Source: Rossellomorea aquimaris
GTDB lineage: Bacteria; Bacillota; Bacilli; Bacillales; Bacillaceae_B
Assembly (NCBI RefSeq): GCF_001877785.1
Contig: NZ_MINN01000117.1
Span: 186,001-250,000 of the forward strand
Direction: 5' to 3'
DNA: 64,000 bases
A program made the translations under genes and the position numbers. This document shows, in pieces, positions 8,714-17,990 of the stretch. The notes under the pieces were generated by a model. It saw nothing but the letters and a program-made list of their open reading frames with translations, was not told where the DNA came from and ran no database searches. Numbering within the stretch: the stretch's first letter is position 1; the number at the start of each line of letters is the position of its first letter.

Positions 8714-9688
8714 TTATAGATGAACGGTTGATTTCGTATCGCTTGATTTGTATGCTGCAAGGGCGGCTTCGAGCGCTTTAAGACCGTCGCAGCCTGTTAT
8801 AGAAGGTTTCCTTTTCTTTTCAACGCAGTCGACAAAGTCTTTTATGAGTCCGTAATCCATGTCATTCCCGTAGAAGACATGTTCCAGCGATTTATCACCG
8901 CTTTTATAAAGCCTGAAGTGTTCTTTGAATGCGTCGGCCCTCACTGAACGCTTCGTCCCGATCACCTCGATCGACGCATCACCCCACACCGGATATTCCG
9001 AAAACCTCGACCAGCTTGCGTCGTGGGAGGCAATCACCCCATTCTCGAATTCAAGCGTGAGGATGCCCGCATCATCGATTTCGATGTCATGGAAGAAGGA
9101 ATCGACGATCGCATGGACGGATGTGATTTCCAGTCCTGAATACCAGCGCATGATGTCCACCATATGAACGGTGTGATCCAATACGGCCCCTCCGCCGGAT
9201 AACTCCTTGTCGATGAACCAGCCGCCGGGTGCCTGACCGCGGTTGGTCGTACGGAATGCCACGATTTCACCAAGCTCCCCTTCATCGATCATGTTCTTCA
9301 AATGCATGATCGGGTCGCTGAATCTGACCGGAAACGCGATCTCCAGGATCACACCCTGCTCGTCACAGACGCGAATCATTTCTTCTGCATCTTCTACGTT
9401 CGTCGCGATCGGTTTTTCACAAAGGATGTGCTTTTTTGCTTTAGCCGCGTTCACGACCATTTCTTTATGGCGGCTGTTTTCACTGCAGATGATGACCGCG
9501 TCCATATCCGCTGCCAGGAAATCAGCCTGATCATGATAATATTTCGTCCCATAGCTTCCGGCTGCTTCTTTCCCGCGCTTTTCATCGTCATCATAGATCC
9601 CGGCGATTTCTACATCTGCGAGTTTCATCAGACTGTCTGCATAGCTGAAAGCATGCATATGGGCAAAGCTCATCATTCCGATTTTCAT
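8714..9688 (-). CDS. Gfo/Idh/MocA family NAD(P)-dependent oxidoreductase (copy 1)
   Basis: A cytosolic sugar oxidoreductase of about 324 aa. The N-terminal Rossmann domain has the CEKP motif with Lys92. The second domain holds SGGGAVLDHTVHMVDIMRW, carrying the family's catalytic His region. The nucleotide-binding loop is unusual: where most members have GxGxxG/A, this one reads MMSFAHMH, so cofactor binding may differ. The start is ATG 9688 with AGGAGG 6 bp upstream; it overlaps the stop of the 220-aa gene by one base (TGATG), so the two are translationally coupled. The expected role is oxidation or reduction at a sugar hydroxyl within the glycan pathway. The substrate cannot be read from the sequence. 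Confidence 0.85.
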   Translation of the reverse strand: MKIGMMSFAHMHAFSYADSLMKLADVEIAGIYDDDEKRGKEAAGSYGTKYYHDQADFLAADMDAVIICSENSRHKEMVVNAAKAKKHILCEKPIATNVEDAEEMIRVCDEQGVILEIAFPVRFSDPIMHLKNMIDEGELGEIVAFRTTNRGQAPGGWFIDKELSGGGAVLDHTVHMVDIMRWYSGLEITSVHAIVDSFFHDIEIDDAGILTLEFENGVIASHDASWSRFSEYPVWGDASIEVIGTKRSVRADAFKEHFRLYKSGDKSLEHVFYGNDMDYGLIKDFVDCVEKKRKPSITGCDGLKALEAALAAYKSSDTKSTVHL

Positions 9689-10350
9689 CAAGCGCCTCCT
9701 CCTTTCACAAGCGTCTTATAGGTGTCCAGCTTTTCGTAAAATGCCTCATCGGCAATGCGGGACTTCTCCAGAATATCCTCCACACTGTATTGAAGCGGCA
9801 GGCGGGTGGATCCGTTAGATTTGACCGGAGTCATTTCCTCACTGTCGAATTCCGCGATCGTTCTGATCCCGCTCCATTCCAGCTCGATCCGTTCGTCCGT
9901 CCCGCCGAATGTATACTCCAGATGGGCCATCTTCCCCTCCGCGAAACTCAGCGTAAGGATGACATGCCGGGGAATCTTGCCGCGATTTGCGGCTGTTACA
10001 TGAATGCGTCCCGCTTCACCCGCAATGCCTGAAAGTACGAAAAGGTCCCCGCAGATGTCAGTATCACCGCCGCTTTCCGGGAGGGTCCTCCTCAGCCTCA
10101 GGACTCCTCTGTGGTCCCCGTTCCCCCCTATTACTTCCTTCATCCGCTGAAAAAAAGGATACAACTCCAAATCAAAGTATACCTTCGCATTTTTCCCTTT
10201 GTATTCTTCCGCCAGTTCCACCGGTATGAATACATGATCCGCTTCCTCCGCGGCTTTCCCTTTACCTTCACTCATTGAAAGCAGCACTGTCCTGCCGGAG
10301 ACGGAGCCGCTTTTGATTTTTTCCTTTCTCCCGATTACTGAATTTCTCAT
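9688..10350 (-). CDS. Unrecognised 220-aa operon protein
   Basis: I do not recognise this protein. It has no signal peptide and no membrane segment. It is rich in beta-prone segments (VYFDLELYPFF, GRIHVTAANRG, VILTLSFAEG, AHLEYTFGG) and ends in a helical tail. The central region faintly recalls the substrate-side beta-sheet of Gfo/Idh/MocA proteins. The start at ATG 10350 has GGAGG 6 bp upstream. It lies between the TIM-barrel gene (10-bp gap) and the oxidoreductase gene (1-bp overlap). That placement suggests a partner subunit, as in C-glycoside deglycosidases where a small beta-rich subunit pairs with a TIM barrel, but this is inference only. Confidence 0.7.
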   Translation of the reverse strand: MRNSVIGRKEKIKSGSVSGRTVLLSMSEGKGKAAEEADHVFIPVELAEEYKGKNAKVYFDLELYPFFQRMKEVIGGNGDHRGVLRLRRTLPESGGDTDICGDLFVLSGIAGEAGRIHVTAANRGKIPRHVILTLSFAEGKMAHLEYTFGGTDERIELEWSGIRTIAEFDSEEMTPVKSNGSTRLPLQYSVEDILEKSRIADEAFYEKLDTYKTLVKGGGA

Positions 10351-10360
10351 GGGAAACCTC

Positions 10361-11200
10361 CTATTCCAACAGTTTTTTCAGGCGTCTGACGGCTTCTTCA
10401 TTCGATTCCTTTGCATCATCATGACCCTCGTATTCAATGGAAAGGAAGCCCTGGTAGTTTGCGGCCTTCAACCCTTTCACAATGGACGCAAGGTCCACCT
10501 GTCCATCACCGGGAACGGTCCCGATCAGTTCTACACCCTGTGTGGACTTGAATCCCTTCAATGATTCAGATGCCTCTTTTTTCCTGAAATCCTTAAAGTG
10601 GACATGAACGATTTCTTCCTTCAATCTGTTAAACGCGTGAAGCGGTTCTTCATGCACAAGCAAAAAGTTCCCTGTATCAAAGGTCGAACCCACATAAGGG
10701 CTGTTCACCTTCCCGATTATTTCTTTCACCTGTTCACTTTTTCCGGCAAGCAGGCCGTGATTTTCAATGGCAAGATAGACTCCTTCTTCCTCCGCTTTTC
10801 CTGCGCACTGTTTCAGTCCTTCCACAATCCAGCTCTGACCGTCTGCGTACGTCAAATCGCCGTGAAGATCGCCGCAGAAAACACGGACGATATTCGTCCC
10901 CAGTTTCTTCGCAGTCCCGATGCCTTCCAATACCTTTTCAGTCTCCATCCTGCGGTCTTCTGCAGATTCTTTCACAAAATTATTCGAGACATCATAAGCG
11001 GAAACAACAAGACCCTTTTCCTTCAATGCCTGATTGACCCGCTGGATTTCGTTGTCCCTGCCGCCGTCACTCCAGTAAAAATCAAGGAGCTCGACACCAT
11101 CAAGGGAAATCTCTGCCGCATAGTCGATGAAATCAAATATGGACCAGTTTTCCTTTTTGATCGCTGATGCGAGACTGTACATGCTGACACTGATTTTCAT
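10361..11200 (-). CDS. Sugar phosphate isomerase/epimerase-like TIM barrel (AP endonuclease 2 family)
   Basis: A 279-aa xylose-isomerase-like TIM barrel. Probable metal ligands sit in the family positions: Glu in LAIENHG, Asp in STFDTGN, His/Asp in HVHFKD, and Glu in LSIEYEG. Members act as ketose epimerases, inosose dehydratases, or lyases that work on 3-keto-glycosides made by Gfo/Idh/MocA enzymes. Which applies here cannot be decided from sequence. ATG 11200 has GGGAGG upstream and overlaps the esterase stop by 4 bp, so it is coupled to it. Together with three to four oxidoreductases in the regulon it points to an oxidation-based sugar pathway. Confidence 0.85.
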   Translation of the reverse strand: MKISVSMYSLASAIKKENWSIFDFIDYAAEISLDGVELLDFYWSDGGRDNEIQRVNQALKEKGLVVSAYDVSNNFVKESAEDRRMETEKVLEGIGTAKKLGTNIVRVFCGDLHGDLTYADGQSWIVEGLKQCAGKAEEEGVYLAIENHGLLAGKSEQVKEIIGKVNSPYVGSTFDTGNFLLVHEEPLHAFNRLKEEIVHVHFKDFRKKEASESLKGFKSTQGVELIGTVPGDGQVDLASIVKGLKAANYQGFLSIEYEGHDDAKESNEEAVRRLKKLLE

Positions 11201-12189
11201 GTGAGGTCCCTCCCTGTTTTATTCAATTGTTTTGCTGTAAAAGCAAGCCTTTTTTCTTCGTGAAATCCGTTCATTTCATGGGTGAACTGGGGATACACTT
11301 CGATTTCTTTTTCAACTGAACCCAGATGGTTAAAGGCGGCAAAGACGGTCGAAGGAGGCGTTACATTGTCTTCAAGACCAACGGCCATCAGAGCAGGGCA
11401 AGTGATAGAGTCACAGAAATGAAGACTGTCGATATAGCTTAATGTCTTTTTGACCTCATCGGCGGCCGCGCCCTGCGGATCGTTCCATTTAAAGTAATTG
11501 ACCACTTCCATATAAGGGCCTTGAAGCGCAATGTCCAGTGCCCGCTCGAAGTGGATCATGAACGGCCAGTCTGAAAGCATATAGTCCACCCCATCCCCGA
11601 GACCCGCGGCGGCAAGCGCCAGCCCGCCGCCCTGCGAGGAGCCCATCACACCGAACGATGAAGGGGTGACAAGCGCCTCTTGGGACCGTGTCCACTGAAG
11701 CTGCAGGATCGCGTCCCGGTACGCATTGGTATAATAGTAGTTTTCGTGATCAAGGATGCCGTTCAGCATCCATCCCGTGATCCGGCTTCCATTCCGGTAT
11801 CTGGCATAGTCCGGGGAAGACCCCTGGCCCCGGACATCAAATGAATAGACAGCCGCACCGAGCGCTGTCCATTTCAAATAATCCGCCGCCAGTCCGCAGC
11901 TTCCCGTGTAACCGTGGAAACAGACGATGACCGGACACTCCTCCACTCCAGCCGGTTTGACGAAGATGCCGTTCAATGGCGTCCCGTCCCAGCTTTCAAA
12001 CAGGAGATCGCTCACCTCTACTGAAGGAACCGGATACTCGCGCCTCCGAGCCTTAACGTTTGCACGCAAAGACTTCATCTTATCTTTCTCTCCGGCCCAG
12101 AATGCTTGGAAATCCGCCGGCCGGCCAGTGAGCTCCGGTTTATATTCACGCAATTGTTCAAGAGGAAAATCCCCGACATTCCTTCCCAT
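11197..12189 (-). CDS. CE7-family acetyl esterase (acetylxylan esterase/cephalosporin deacetylase type)
   Basis: A cytosolic alpha/beta hydrolase of 330 aa that removes acetyl groups from imported oligosaccharides. CE7 hallmarks are seen: RGQG at 120-123, nucleophile S185 in GSSQGG, an acid Asp in GLEDNVTPP near 273, and His in THEMNGF near 303 (the family HE pair). It has no signal peptide, as is usual for CE7. The ATG at 12189 has GAGGGG upstream. It is followed by the TIM-barrel gene with a 4-bp overlap. Its presence argues that the glycan is O-acetylated. Confidence 0.88.
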   Translation of the reverse strand: MGRNVGDFPLEQLREYKPELTGRPADFQAFWAGEKDKMKSLRANVKARRREYPVPSVEVSDLLFESWDGTPLNGIFVKPAGVEECPVIVCFHGYTGSCGLAADYLKWTALGAAVYSFDVRGQGSSPDYARYRNGSRITGWMLNGILDHENYYYTNAYRDAILQLQWTRSQEALVTPSSFGVMGSSQGGGLALAAAGLGDGVDYMLSDWPFMIHFERALDIALQGPYMEVVNYFKWNDPQGAAADEVKKTLSYIDSLHFCDSITCPALMAVGLEDNVTPPSTVFAAFNHLGSVEKEIEVYPQFTHEMNGFHEEKRLAFTAKQLNKTGRDLT

Positions 12190-12212
12190 ATGGCTTCACC
12201 CCTCTTCCATGA

Positions 12213-13763
12213 TTAAAACGGCCAGTCAAGTTCAAAACCATCCTCCCTCAATTGCTGCTGAAACTCCTCCAGTAACTCCTGATCTTCACGGACTGCTTTC
12301 GGCTCTGAATCCCGCTCGATACAGAAGGCAGCAAGTGCACCGCATGCCTCCCCGATATTCCATTCGACCGGATGCAGCCTGAAGCAGCCGTTTGTAATAT
12401 GGGTGGTGCCGATGTTTTTGCATCCGGCGAGCAGATTGCCGGCATCTTTAGGGATGAGCGCGCCCATCGGGATATAAAAAGGCTGCGCCTTGATATCAAG
12501 ATAATTCCTCCCGGCCATGCTCGGGTGGAGATCGATGCTGTAAGACCCGATCCCGACCCGGTCGCTGAACTTCCTGCCGGCCGGTCCTTCATGGAAGTCG
12601 GGTGACACATCCTGCTCGACGACCGTATATTCCGCCTTGATCCGCCGGGACTCCCTTATATAAGGAGCCTTTGCCAGCCCGTCTTCCGTCTCGAATAAAT
12701 CTTTCCGCAGTTTCAGGCCCGGGTACCCTTTTCCGCCGTCCGGCCTCGGGGCTTCGGTCTGAAGCCAATACAGCAGGGAGAGGCTGAGCTGTTTTCCCTG
12801 ATAGAGATTCTTTTCCTTATCATCCTCCGGCACGTCGTACACATTCCCTAGAAAAAAGTCATTCTGCGGCCAGTTCATCAGTGTGACGTCCCCGCCTGCC
12901 GCGTGCAGATCAAACTGACTTCCGTCAAAAATCCTCCTGTACTCCCAGAGCGGGAATCCTTCTTCTTCCCGGAACAGTGTATATTTCCTTTTTTCCTTCG
13001 TGATCGGGTGCGGCGCGAAGAAGCTGAGCAGTTTATCCGGCCAGATATCGGGATGAAAGTCCTTCCAGAACGAATACATCGCAGGTTCAGGAATTGTATG
13101 GTCCTCACCTTCCCGGTATTCCATCCCGAGGACGTATGTGAACGCCTGGATGTCCGTAGGATCTGCCGTATCCACAGCATGCGGTTCACCGGTCTCTTCC
13201 TTTGCCTCCGCGCCGGTCACGTACTCCATTCCGGCAAGAGGGAGGATGTCGCCGGCTTCCGTCGCATCGACAAAGTACCGTGCTTCCACTTCTTTCTCTG
13301 TCCCGGATGCTTCATTCACCAGCGTCATTTTCTGCAGTTTGTTCCCTTCCTTCGCCACCGAGACCACCCTCGTATTGCGCAGGATCTGCAGCCGGCCGGT
13401 CAGCTGATGAGGGAGGAGCATTTCATTCAAAACATGCAGGGTGACCCTGGGATCGTGGCATATATTGCTCACCAGACCGTTCCCCGGATTCAACTGCTCC
13501 TTCTGTTCTTTAAGCTTCAAATTCCTGCGGTACGTATCCCTCACCCGGTTCCGGTAGTCCCGGTACCTTGTCGTACATCCGAATTCCTCGATCCAGCGAT
13601 GCTCATCCGGCGGTACCCCCTGCGCGGTCACCTGGCCTCCGATCCAATCCGTCTCTTCGGTCATGATCACCTTCAGGCCCCTTGAGCATGCTGCCATTGC
13701 CGCTGCGCATCCTCCAAGCCCTCCCCCGGCGATGAGGAGATCCACCTTTTCATGCTCACTCAT
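12213..13763 (-). CDS. FAD-dependent oxidoreductase (FAD_oxidored family, copy 1)
   Basis: A 516-aa flavoprotein. The N-terminal dinucleotide-binding motif LIAGGGLGGCAAAMAA is followed by EETDWIGGQ, the typical FAD-contact region. YFVDATEAGD and NLLAGCKNIGTTHI near the C terminus also match the family. Relatives are often mislabelled as xanthan-lyase-associated; they are enzymes that likely oxidise or isomerise sugar derivatives. No signal peptide is seen. It sits between the esterase (23-bp gap) and Gfo/Idh/MocA copy 2 (4-bp overlap). A paralogue is at 29060. The substrate is unknown. Confidence 0.85.
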   Translation of the reverse strand: MSEHEKVDLLIAGGGLGGCAAAMAACSRGLKVIMTEETDWIGGQVTAQGVPPDEHRWIEEFGCTTRYRDYRNRVRDTYRRNLKLKEQKEQLNPGNGLVSNICHDPRVTLHVLNEMLLPHQLTGRLQILRNTRVVSVAKEGNKLQKMTLVNEASGTEKEVEARYFVDATEAGDILPLAGMEYVTGAEAKEETGEPHAVDTADPTDIQAFTYVLGMEYREGEDHTIPEPAMYSFWKDFHPDIWPDKLLSFFAPHPITKEKRKYTLFREEEGFPLWEYRRIFDGSQFDLHAAGGDVTLMNWPQNDFFLGNVYDVPEDDKEKNLYQGKQLSLSLLYWLQTEAPRPDGGKGYPGLKLRKDLFETEDGLAKAPYIRESRRIKAEYTVVEQDVSPDFHEGPAGRKFSDRVGIGSYSIDLHPSMAGRNYLDIKAQPFYIPMGALIPKDAGNLLAGCKNIGTTHITNGCFRLHPVEWNIGEACGALAAFCIERDSEPKAVREDQELLEEFQQQLREDGFELDWPF

Positions 13764-14812
13764 AGATACACTTCCTTGCCGGTCCGGGCCGATTCGTATA
13801 CCGCATTGAGCATTTTCATGACCTGAACGCCGTCAGACACAGGGGCGATCGTTTCTTTTCCTTCCAGGCAGCATGAAACAAAATGATCGATTTCGTTATA
13901 AAACGCTTTTTCAAAATCGAATTTCAGGTTATCAATCTGCGGGGTGATGTTCAGGATCGTGTCATGCTTCTCCGTCACAATCACCAGTTCCGGCTCGATT
14001 TCCGCGCCTCCCTTGTCCCCGAACAGCTTGACGTACAATTCATCCTTTTTCGCCTGCAGCGTGAAGCTCACGTCGACCAGGAGGGATGCTCCGTTTTCAA
14101 ACCGGATCAGGGCATTCGAAAGATCTTCCACATCGTTATGGGCAGGATCATAATCCGCCGCCTGATAGAATGAAAGATTCTTGATATGGCTTCTGTTGCC
14201 AAGCTTCCTGTAGGCATTTCCGCTCACCGATACAGGCTTCGGCTTCCCCATGAAGTACCAGCAGATATCGATCATATGGACGCCGAGATCGATCAGCGGG
14301 CCGCCTCCAGATCTCGACAGATCGCTGAACCAGCCGCCTGGATTTCCGAGCCGGCGCAGGCAGGACGTTTTCGCATAGTAGATCTCCCCAAGTTCGCCGT
14401 GATCCACGAATTTCTTCAACAGCTTGGCATTGTCCCCGTGACGCCTGACGAACCCGACCTGCAGGACCTTCCCGGATGATTCGACCGCAGCTTCCACCTT
14501 CAGCGCTTCTTCGACCGTCATGCACAATGGCTTTTCAACCAGGACATGCTTCCCCGCTTCAAGTGCGGCGATGGCGATTTCTGCGTGCGAATTATTCCAG
14601 GTACAGATGCTGACTGCATCGATGTCATCCTGCCCGAGAAGTTCCCTGTAATCACTGTACAATCGTGTGACCCCGTATAATCTTCCTTTTTCTGCAAGAC
14701 GATCACCGTTCAGGTCACAGAGGGCGGCAAGCTCCGCCTCCCCGCTCGCAAGATACGGCTTTATATGAAATTCTGAAATCGATCCCGTCCCGATAACGCC
14801 CACTTTCAACAT
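13760..14812 (-). CDS. Gfo/Idh/MocA family oxidoreductase (copy 2)
   Basis: About 350 aa with an intact NAD(P)-binding loop (GVIGTGSIS), the VEKP motif near 96 and SGGGPLIDLGVHMIDICWY in the substrate domain. The ATG at 14812 has AAAGGA upstream and is preferred over the ATG at 14836, which lies well inside the previous gene. It overlaps the stop of copy 3 by 7 bp and the start of the FAD gene by 4 bp. It is close in layout to copy 3, which suggests that the two arose by duplication or act in series (oxidation then re-reduction), though the latter is inference. Confidence 0.88.
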   Translation of the reverse strand: MLKVGVIGTGSISEFHIKPYLASGEAELAALCDLNGDRLAEKGRLYGVTRLYSDYRELLGQDDIDAVSICTWNNSHAEIAIAALEAGKHVLVEKPLCMTVEEALKVEAAVESSGKVLQVGFVRRHGDNAKLLKKFVDHGELGEIYYAKTSCLRRLGNPGGWFSDLSRSGGGPLIDLGVHMIDICWYFMGKPKPVSVSGNAYRKLGNRSHIKNLSFYQAADYDPAHNDVEDLSNALIRFENGASLLVDVSFTLQAKKDELYVKLFGDKGGAEIEPELVIVTEKHDTILNITPQIDNLKFDFEKAFYNEIDHFVSCCLEGKETIAPVSDGVQVMKMLNAVYESARTGKEVYL

Positions 14813-15885
14813 GTATCCTTTCTCCCTTCGTTGCACTGAATTTCTTTTCCCAATCTCGAAGATTCATAGATTCCCGCCAACAGTTTCAGCACTTCAACTC
14901 CATCTTCCCCCTCAACCAGCGGCGCCGCCCCTGTCCGGATGCACTTGATAAAATGTTCGATCTCATCCTTGAATGGGTCATTTTTTTCAAATACAGGCTG
15001 GGTCTTACAGAGAAGCCCGTCTTCTTCTGTAAAAATGGAAAGCGGCATCAATGAAGCGCCGCCCTTGTCTCCGAAGATGTCGATCCCGATCCCCTCATCC
15101 TGCTCCCCGTTAAGCGCCCAGGAGGTTTCCAGCGAAAGGGCCGCTCCGTTCTCGAAGCGGATCCATGCAGCCCCGAAATCATCCACATCAAAAATCCGGC
15201 CGCTGTTCAATTGCTTGTTGCTGGATTCCCAGCTTGATACATAGTCTGTTTCATAGTTTCCGAGTCCAGTGATCGTTTTACCTGTGATGCTCCGGGCTTC
15301 CGGTCTGCCGATCAGCCACCACGCCAGGTCCAGCACATGCACCCCGATATCCATCAGGGCCCCGCCGCCTGAGAGCGCCTTGTTAGTGAACCATCCCTTC
15401 GGTGTCCCGCGCCGCCTGAAAAGCCTGGCTTTGACATAGTACACATTCCCGAAGGTCCCTTTGGAAGCATGTTTTTTTAAAATCTGCGCATCACGACGAA
15501 AACGATGGGGCATTCCGACCATCGTCATCACATTCTTTTCTTTTGCGAACCGTAAATAGTTTTCCACTTCTTTTACGTCCGTCCCGATCGGCTTTTCCAT
15601 GAATACGTGGATCCCTTTTTCGGCAGCCTTCATCGCAATCGGGATATGGGTCGCATTCGGCGTACAGATCATCACCGCATCGAGCTGAGTCTTCCCGAAC
15701 ATCTCTTCTGCCGTTTTGAAAAATCGGGGGATCCCGTATGTCTGACAGATGTCCCTCGCCCGGACGAGGTCCACATCGGCGACTGCAGCGAGTTTCACGC
15801 CCTCTGCAGCCTTCAGATTCGGGATATGGCTGGATTCCGCAATCGAGCCGATCCCGATCAATCCTATATTCATTTCATTCTTCAT
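14806..15885 (-). CDS. Gfo/Idh/MocA family oxidoreductase (copy 3)
   Basis: About 359 aa with GLIGIGSIAESSHI, the MEKP motif and SGGGALMDIGVHVLDLAWW. The start at ATG 15885 has GGAGGG 6 bp upstream; the ATG at 15891 is too close to that site. It lies 12 bp after the MDR gene. With copies 1, 2 and 4 it makes an unusually high density of this family in one regulon. Confidence 0.88.
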   Translation of the reverse strand: MKNEMNIGLIGIGSIAESSHIPNLKAAEGVKLAAVADVDLVRARDICQTYGIPRFFKTAEEMFGKTQLDAVMICTPNATHIPIAMKAAEKGIHVFMEKPIGTDVKEVENYLRFAKEKNVMTMVGMPHRFRRDAQILKKHASKGTFGNVYYVKARLFRRRGTPKGWFTNKALSGGGALMDIGVHVLDLAWWLIGRPEARSITGKTITGLGNYETDYVSSWESSNKQLNSGRIFDVDDFGAAWIRFENGAALSLETSWALNGEQDEGIGIDIFGDKGGASLMPLSIFTEEDGLLCKTQPVFEKNDPFKDEIEHFIKCIRTGAAPLVEGEDGVEVLKLLAGIYESSRLGKEIQCNEGRKDTC

Positions 15886-15897
15886 CTTCATCCCTCC

Positions 15898-16902
15898 TCA
15901 GCTGGAGAAGTTGATTATTTTCGTCAACGCGGCAGACGGCTTATTCATGAGCTCTTCATAGGCTGCCTCCGCTTCCCCTACACTTATTTCCTGCTGAATG
16001 AACGGCCTCACATCGATCTGCCCTTCGCTTACAAGCCGGATATACTCACCAAGATTCCTTCCTTCCGTCCAGCGGACAAATCCATAGGGATAGTCGATGG
16101 CTTCCGCCTCATAGACTTTATCGTAACGGCCCGGCCCGCCGGCACGCGAAATCAGCAGCTGCGCTTCTTTACTGAACATCAGATTCCTCGGAAAGTCCGG
16201 CTCGATATCACCGACGATGACCACCTTCCCTTTGTTCCTGATCCATTCGAGGCTCTGACCGGTAAGCGGCGACTTCTTCCCGCCCGCACATAACAGAACA
16301 GCATCCGCTCCCTGCCCGGCCGTGCACCGGTCCAGTTCCGCCTTCATTTCTTCTGCCGTAGTGAATGCTTTGATCCCCCGGTCTTTTTTAATCATTTCCA
16401 CACGCTCTTCGTGAAGATCATATGTAATCACCCTATACGAAGCAGCGTTCGCAATCTTGGCGATCATCTGTCCGAGGAGCCCCATGCCGACGATGACAAC
16501 CGTCTCCCCAAACTGCAGCCCCGCCGTCCTTAGTGCGTGGATGGCGATCGCCCCGATCCCGCCGAGCGCCGCTTCCTTCGGCTCTACATTTTCAGGTACC
16601 TTTGAGTAAAGCGTCCCCGGCACGAGAAGGGCATCGGCATGCTGGACGTATGGGGCTCCGTAGACCGCGACAAGATCCCCTTTTTTCACATCCGTTATGC
16701 CGTCTCCCGCCTCTTCCACCACTCCCATTGCGCTGTATCCGAGCGTAATCGGCGTGTCCTTGCTGTTTTGAAGAATCGTCAACTCTGTGCCGGGTGAGAT
16801 TGCAGAATACAAGGTTTTGACCAAAATGTAAGAAGGTTTTACCCCCGGCCTCTCCTCCTGTACGATTTCCACCCTTTTATTGCAAACTGTGATTTTCCTC
16901 AT
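15898..16902 (-). CDS. Medium-chain dehydrogenase/reductase without zinc ligands
   Basis: About 334 aa, MDR superfamily: a GroES-like N domain (SPGTEL, LGYSAMGVVEEAG) and a Rossmann domain with VIVGMGLLGQ. The usual catalytic-zinc Cys and the four structural-zinc Cys are absent, so it is a zinc-free type. GGAGG lies 9 bp before ATG 16902 and only 3 bp before ATG 16908; I prefer 16902. Relatives are often found beside Gfo/Idh/MocA genes in sugar loci. It probably interconverts a sugar alcohol and a keto sugar. Confidence 0.82.
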   Translation of the reverse strand: MRKITVCNKRVEIVQEERPGVKPSYILVKTLYSAISPGTELTILQNSKDTPITLGYSAMGVVEEAGDGITDVKKGDLVAVYGAPYVQHADALLVPGTLYSKVPENVEPKEAALGGIGAIAIHALRTAGLQFGETVVIVGMGLLGQMIAKIANAASYRVITYDLHEERVEMIKKDRGIKAFTTAEEMKAELDRCTAGQGADAVLLCAGGKKSPLTGQSLEWIRNKGKVVIVGDIEPDFPRNLMFSKEAQLLISRAGGPGRYDKVYEAEAIDYPYGFVRWTEGRNLGEYIRLVSEGQIDVRPFIQQEISVGEAEAAYEELMNKPSAALTKIINFSS

Positions 16903-16934
16903 CTTCATGTTCCTCCCGTTTTCTGTGAACAACA

Positions 16935-17990
16935 TCAGCTGCCCAGCCATTTTGCGAGATTTTCTTCAACAAAATCATCATCATGCAAATGAGGGTAAGC
17001 CCTGCGTACGCGGTCGATTTCATCCAGCTGGCCGGGGCTGAGCTCTTCCTTATCGGCCAGACACCACCGCCCCTTCATCAATCCCTGGGCGGCGAGGACC
17101 TGGTTGATCCCGGCAATGCTTCCCTTGAAGCCATTCTTTGCATCAAAGAAAGCGCCGTTCGCATCGGTGATTTCCTGAGCGAGGGTAAGCATCGAAGGGG
17201 GGACGCAATCGTCCGGCTCCAGCTGTTTGATTTCATGGAATAATTCAACCGCCCGCTTCGTCCACACAGACCAGTGTCCGAGAAGTCCCCCGGCGATCCC
17301 CTTCTCCTTCACTTCGCCATTCACATTGAATTTATAGTTCGTCAATAGATCGTTGACGATATTGTCGTCGTTACCGGTGTAGAGGGCGATCTCTTCCTCA
17401 CGTCCCGAGCGGCAGACCGCCCTGACGACCTCGGCGGTCAGATACCGGTCAAAAGGTGCCAGCTTGATGGCGTGGACATTCGGGATACGTGCGAATGCTT
17501 CCCAGAATTCATAGGATAAAATCCTGCCGCCGACTGCAGGCTGCAGATAAAAGCCGAACACCGGGATGATGTCAGCCACCCTTTTCGTCCGATCCAGCAG
17601 CTGTTCCTCTGTATGATCCTGCAATCCGCCCATACTGAGCAGCCCCAGATCATACCCGGCATCTCTCGAGAATTCTGCTTCTTCAGCCGCCTGATCAGCC
17701 GGTCCGCAGATCCCTGCCACTTTGATGAACGAATCAGGGACACCCGCCCCTTTCATCTCTTCGACGGCAAGCTTCAATACCCTCTGATAAAGATTGAAGC
17801 GGGGATCGCGGATTTCAAATTGCGTCGTATGGACCCCGACGGCAAGGCCGCCGACGCCAGAATCGATATAATACCTGGTCAATGCCCGCTGGCTCTTCTC
17901 ATCCAGCTCCTTATCCCCGGTGATCGCGAGGGGGTGGGCCGGGATGAAGGCACCTTCATGCAATGACTTCTTAACCGATGGATTCAGCAT
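16935..17990 (-). CDS. Dihydrodipicolinate synthase/N-acetylneuraminate lyase family aldolase
   Basis: A 351-aa DapA-superfamily TIM barrel. The Schiff-base Lys is K176 in HAIKLAPFDR and the partner Tyr is Y148 in VFGFYLQP. These enzymes cleave or make 2-keto-3-deoxy acids. The GxT/S pyruvate-binding motif is not obvious near the N terminus (GVHTTQ may stand in). It directly follows the epimerase gene (TAA then ATG). Inference: it cleaves a keto acid made from the oxidised sugar. With nanE and nagA elsewhere in the window, a sialic- or uronic-acid-like carbon skeleton is possible. Confidence 0.85.
   Translation of the reverse strand: MLNPSVKKSLHEGAFIPAHPLAITGDKELDEKSQRALTRYYIDSGVGGLAVGVHTTQFEIRDPRFNLYQRVLKLAVEEMKGAGVPDSFIKVAGICGPADQAAEEAEFSRDAGYDLGLLSMGGLQDHTEEQLLDRTKRVADIIPVFGFYLQPAVGGRILSYEFWEAFARIPNVHAIKLAPFDRYLTAEVVRAVCRSGREEEIALYTGNDDNIVNDLLTNYKFNVNGEVKEKGIAGGLLGHWSVWTKRAVELFHEIKQLEPDDCVPPSMLTLAQEITDANGAFFDAKNGFKGSIAGINQVLAAQGLMKGRWCLADKEELSPGQLDEIDRVRRAYPHLHDDDFVEENLAKWLGS

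Noticed and set aside
12372..13685. Plus-strand open frames inside the FAD oxidoreductase region (up to 260 aa)
   Set aside because: They are shadows of the minus-strand operon genes; no ribosome sites and no recognisable proteins.
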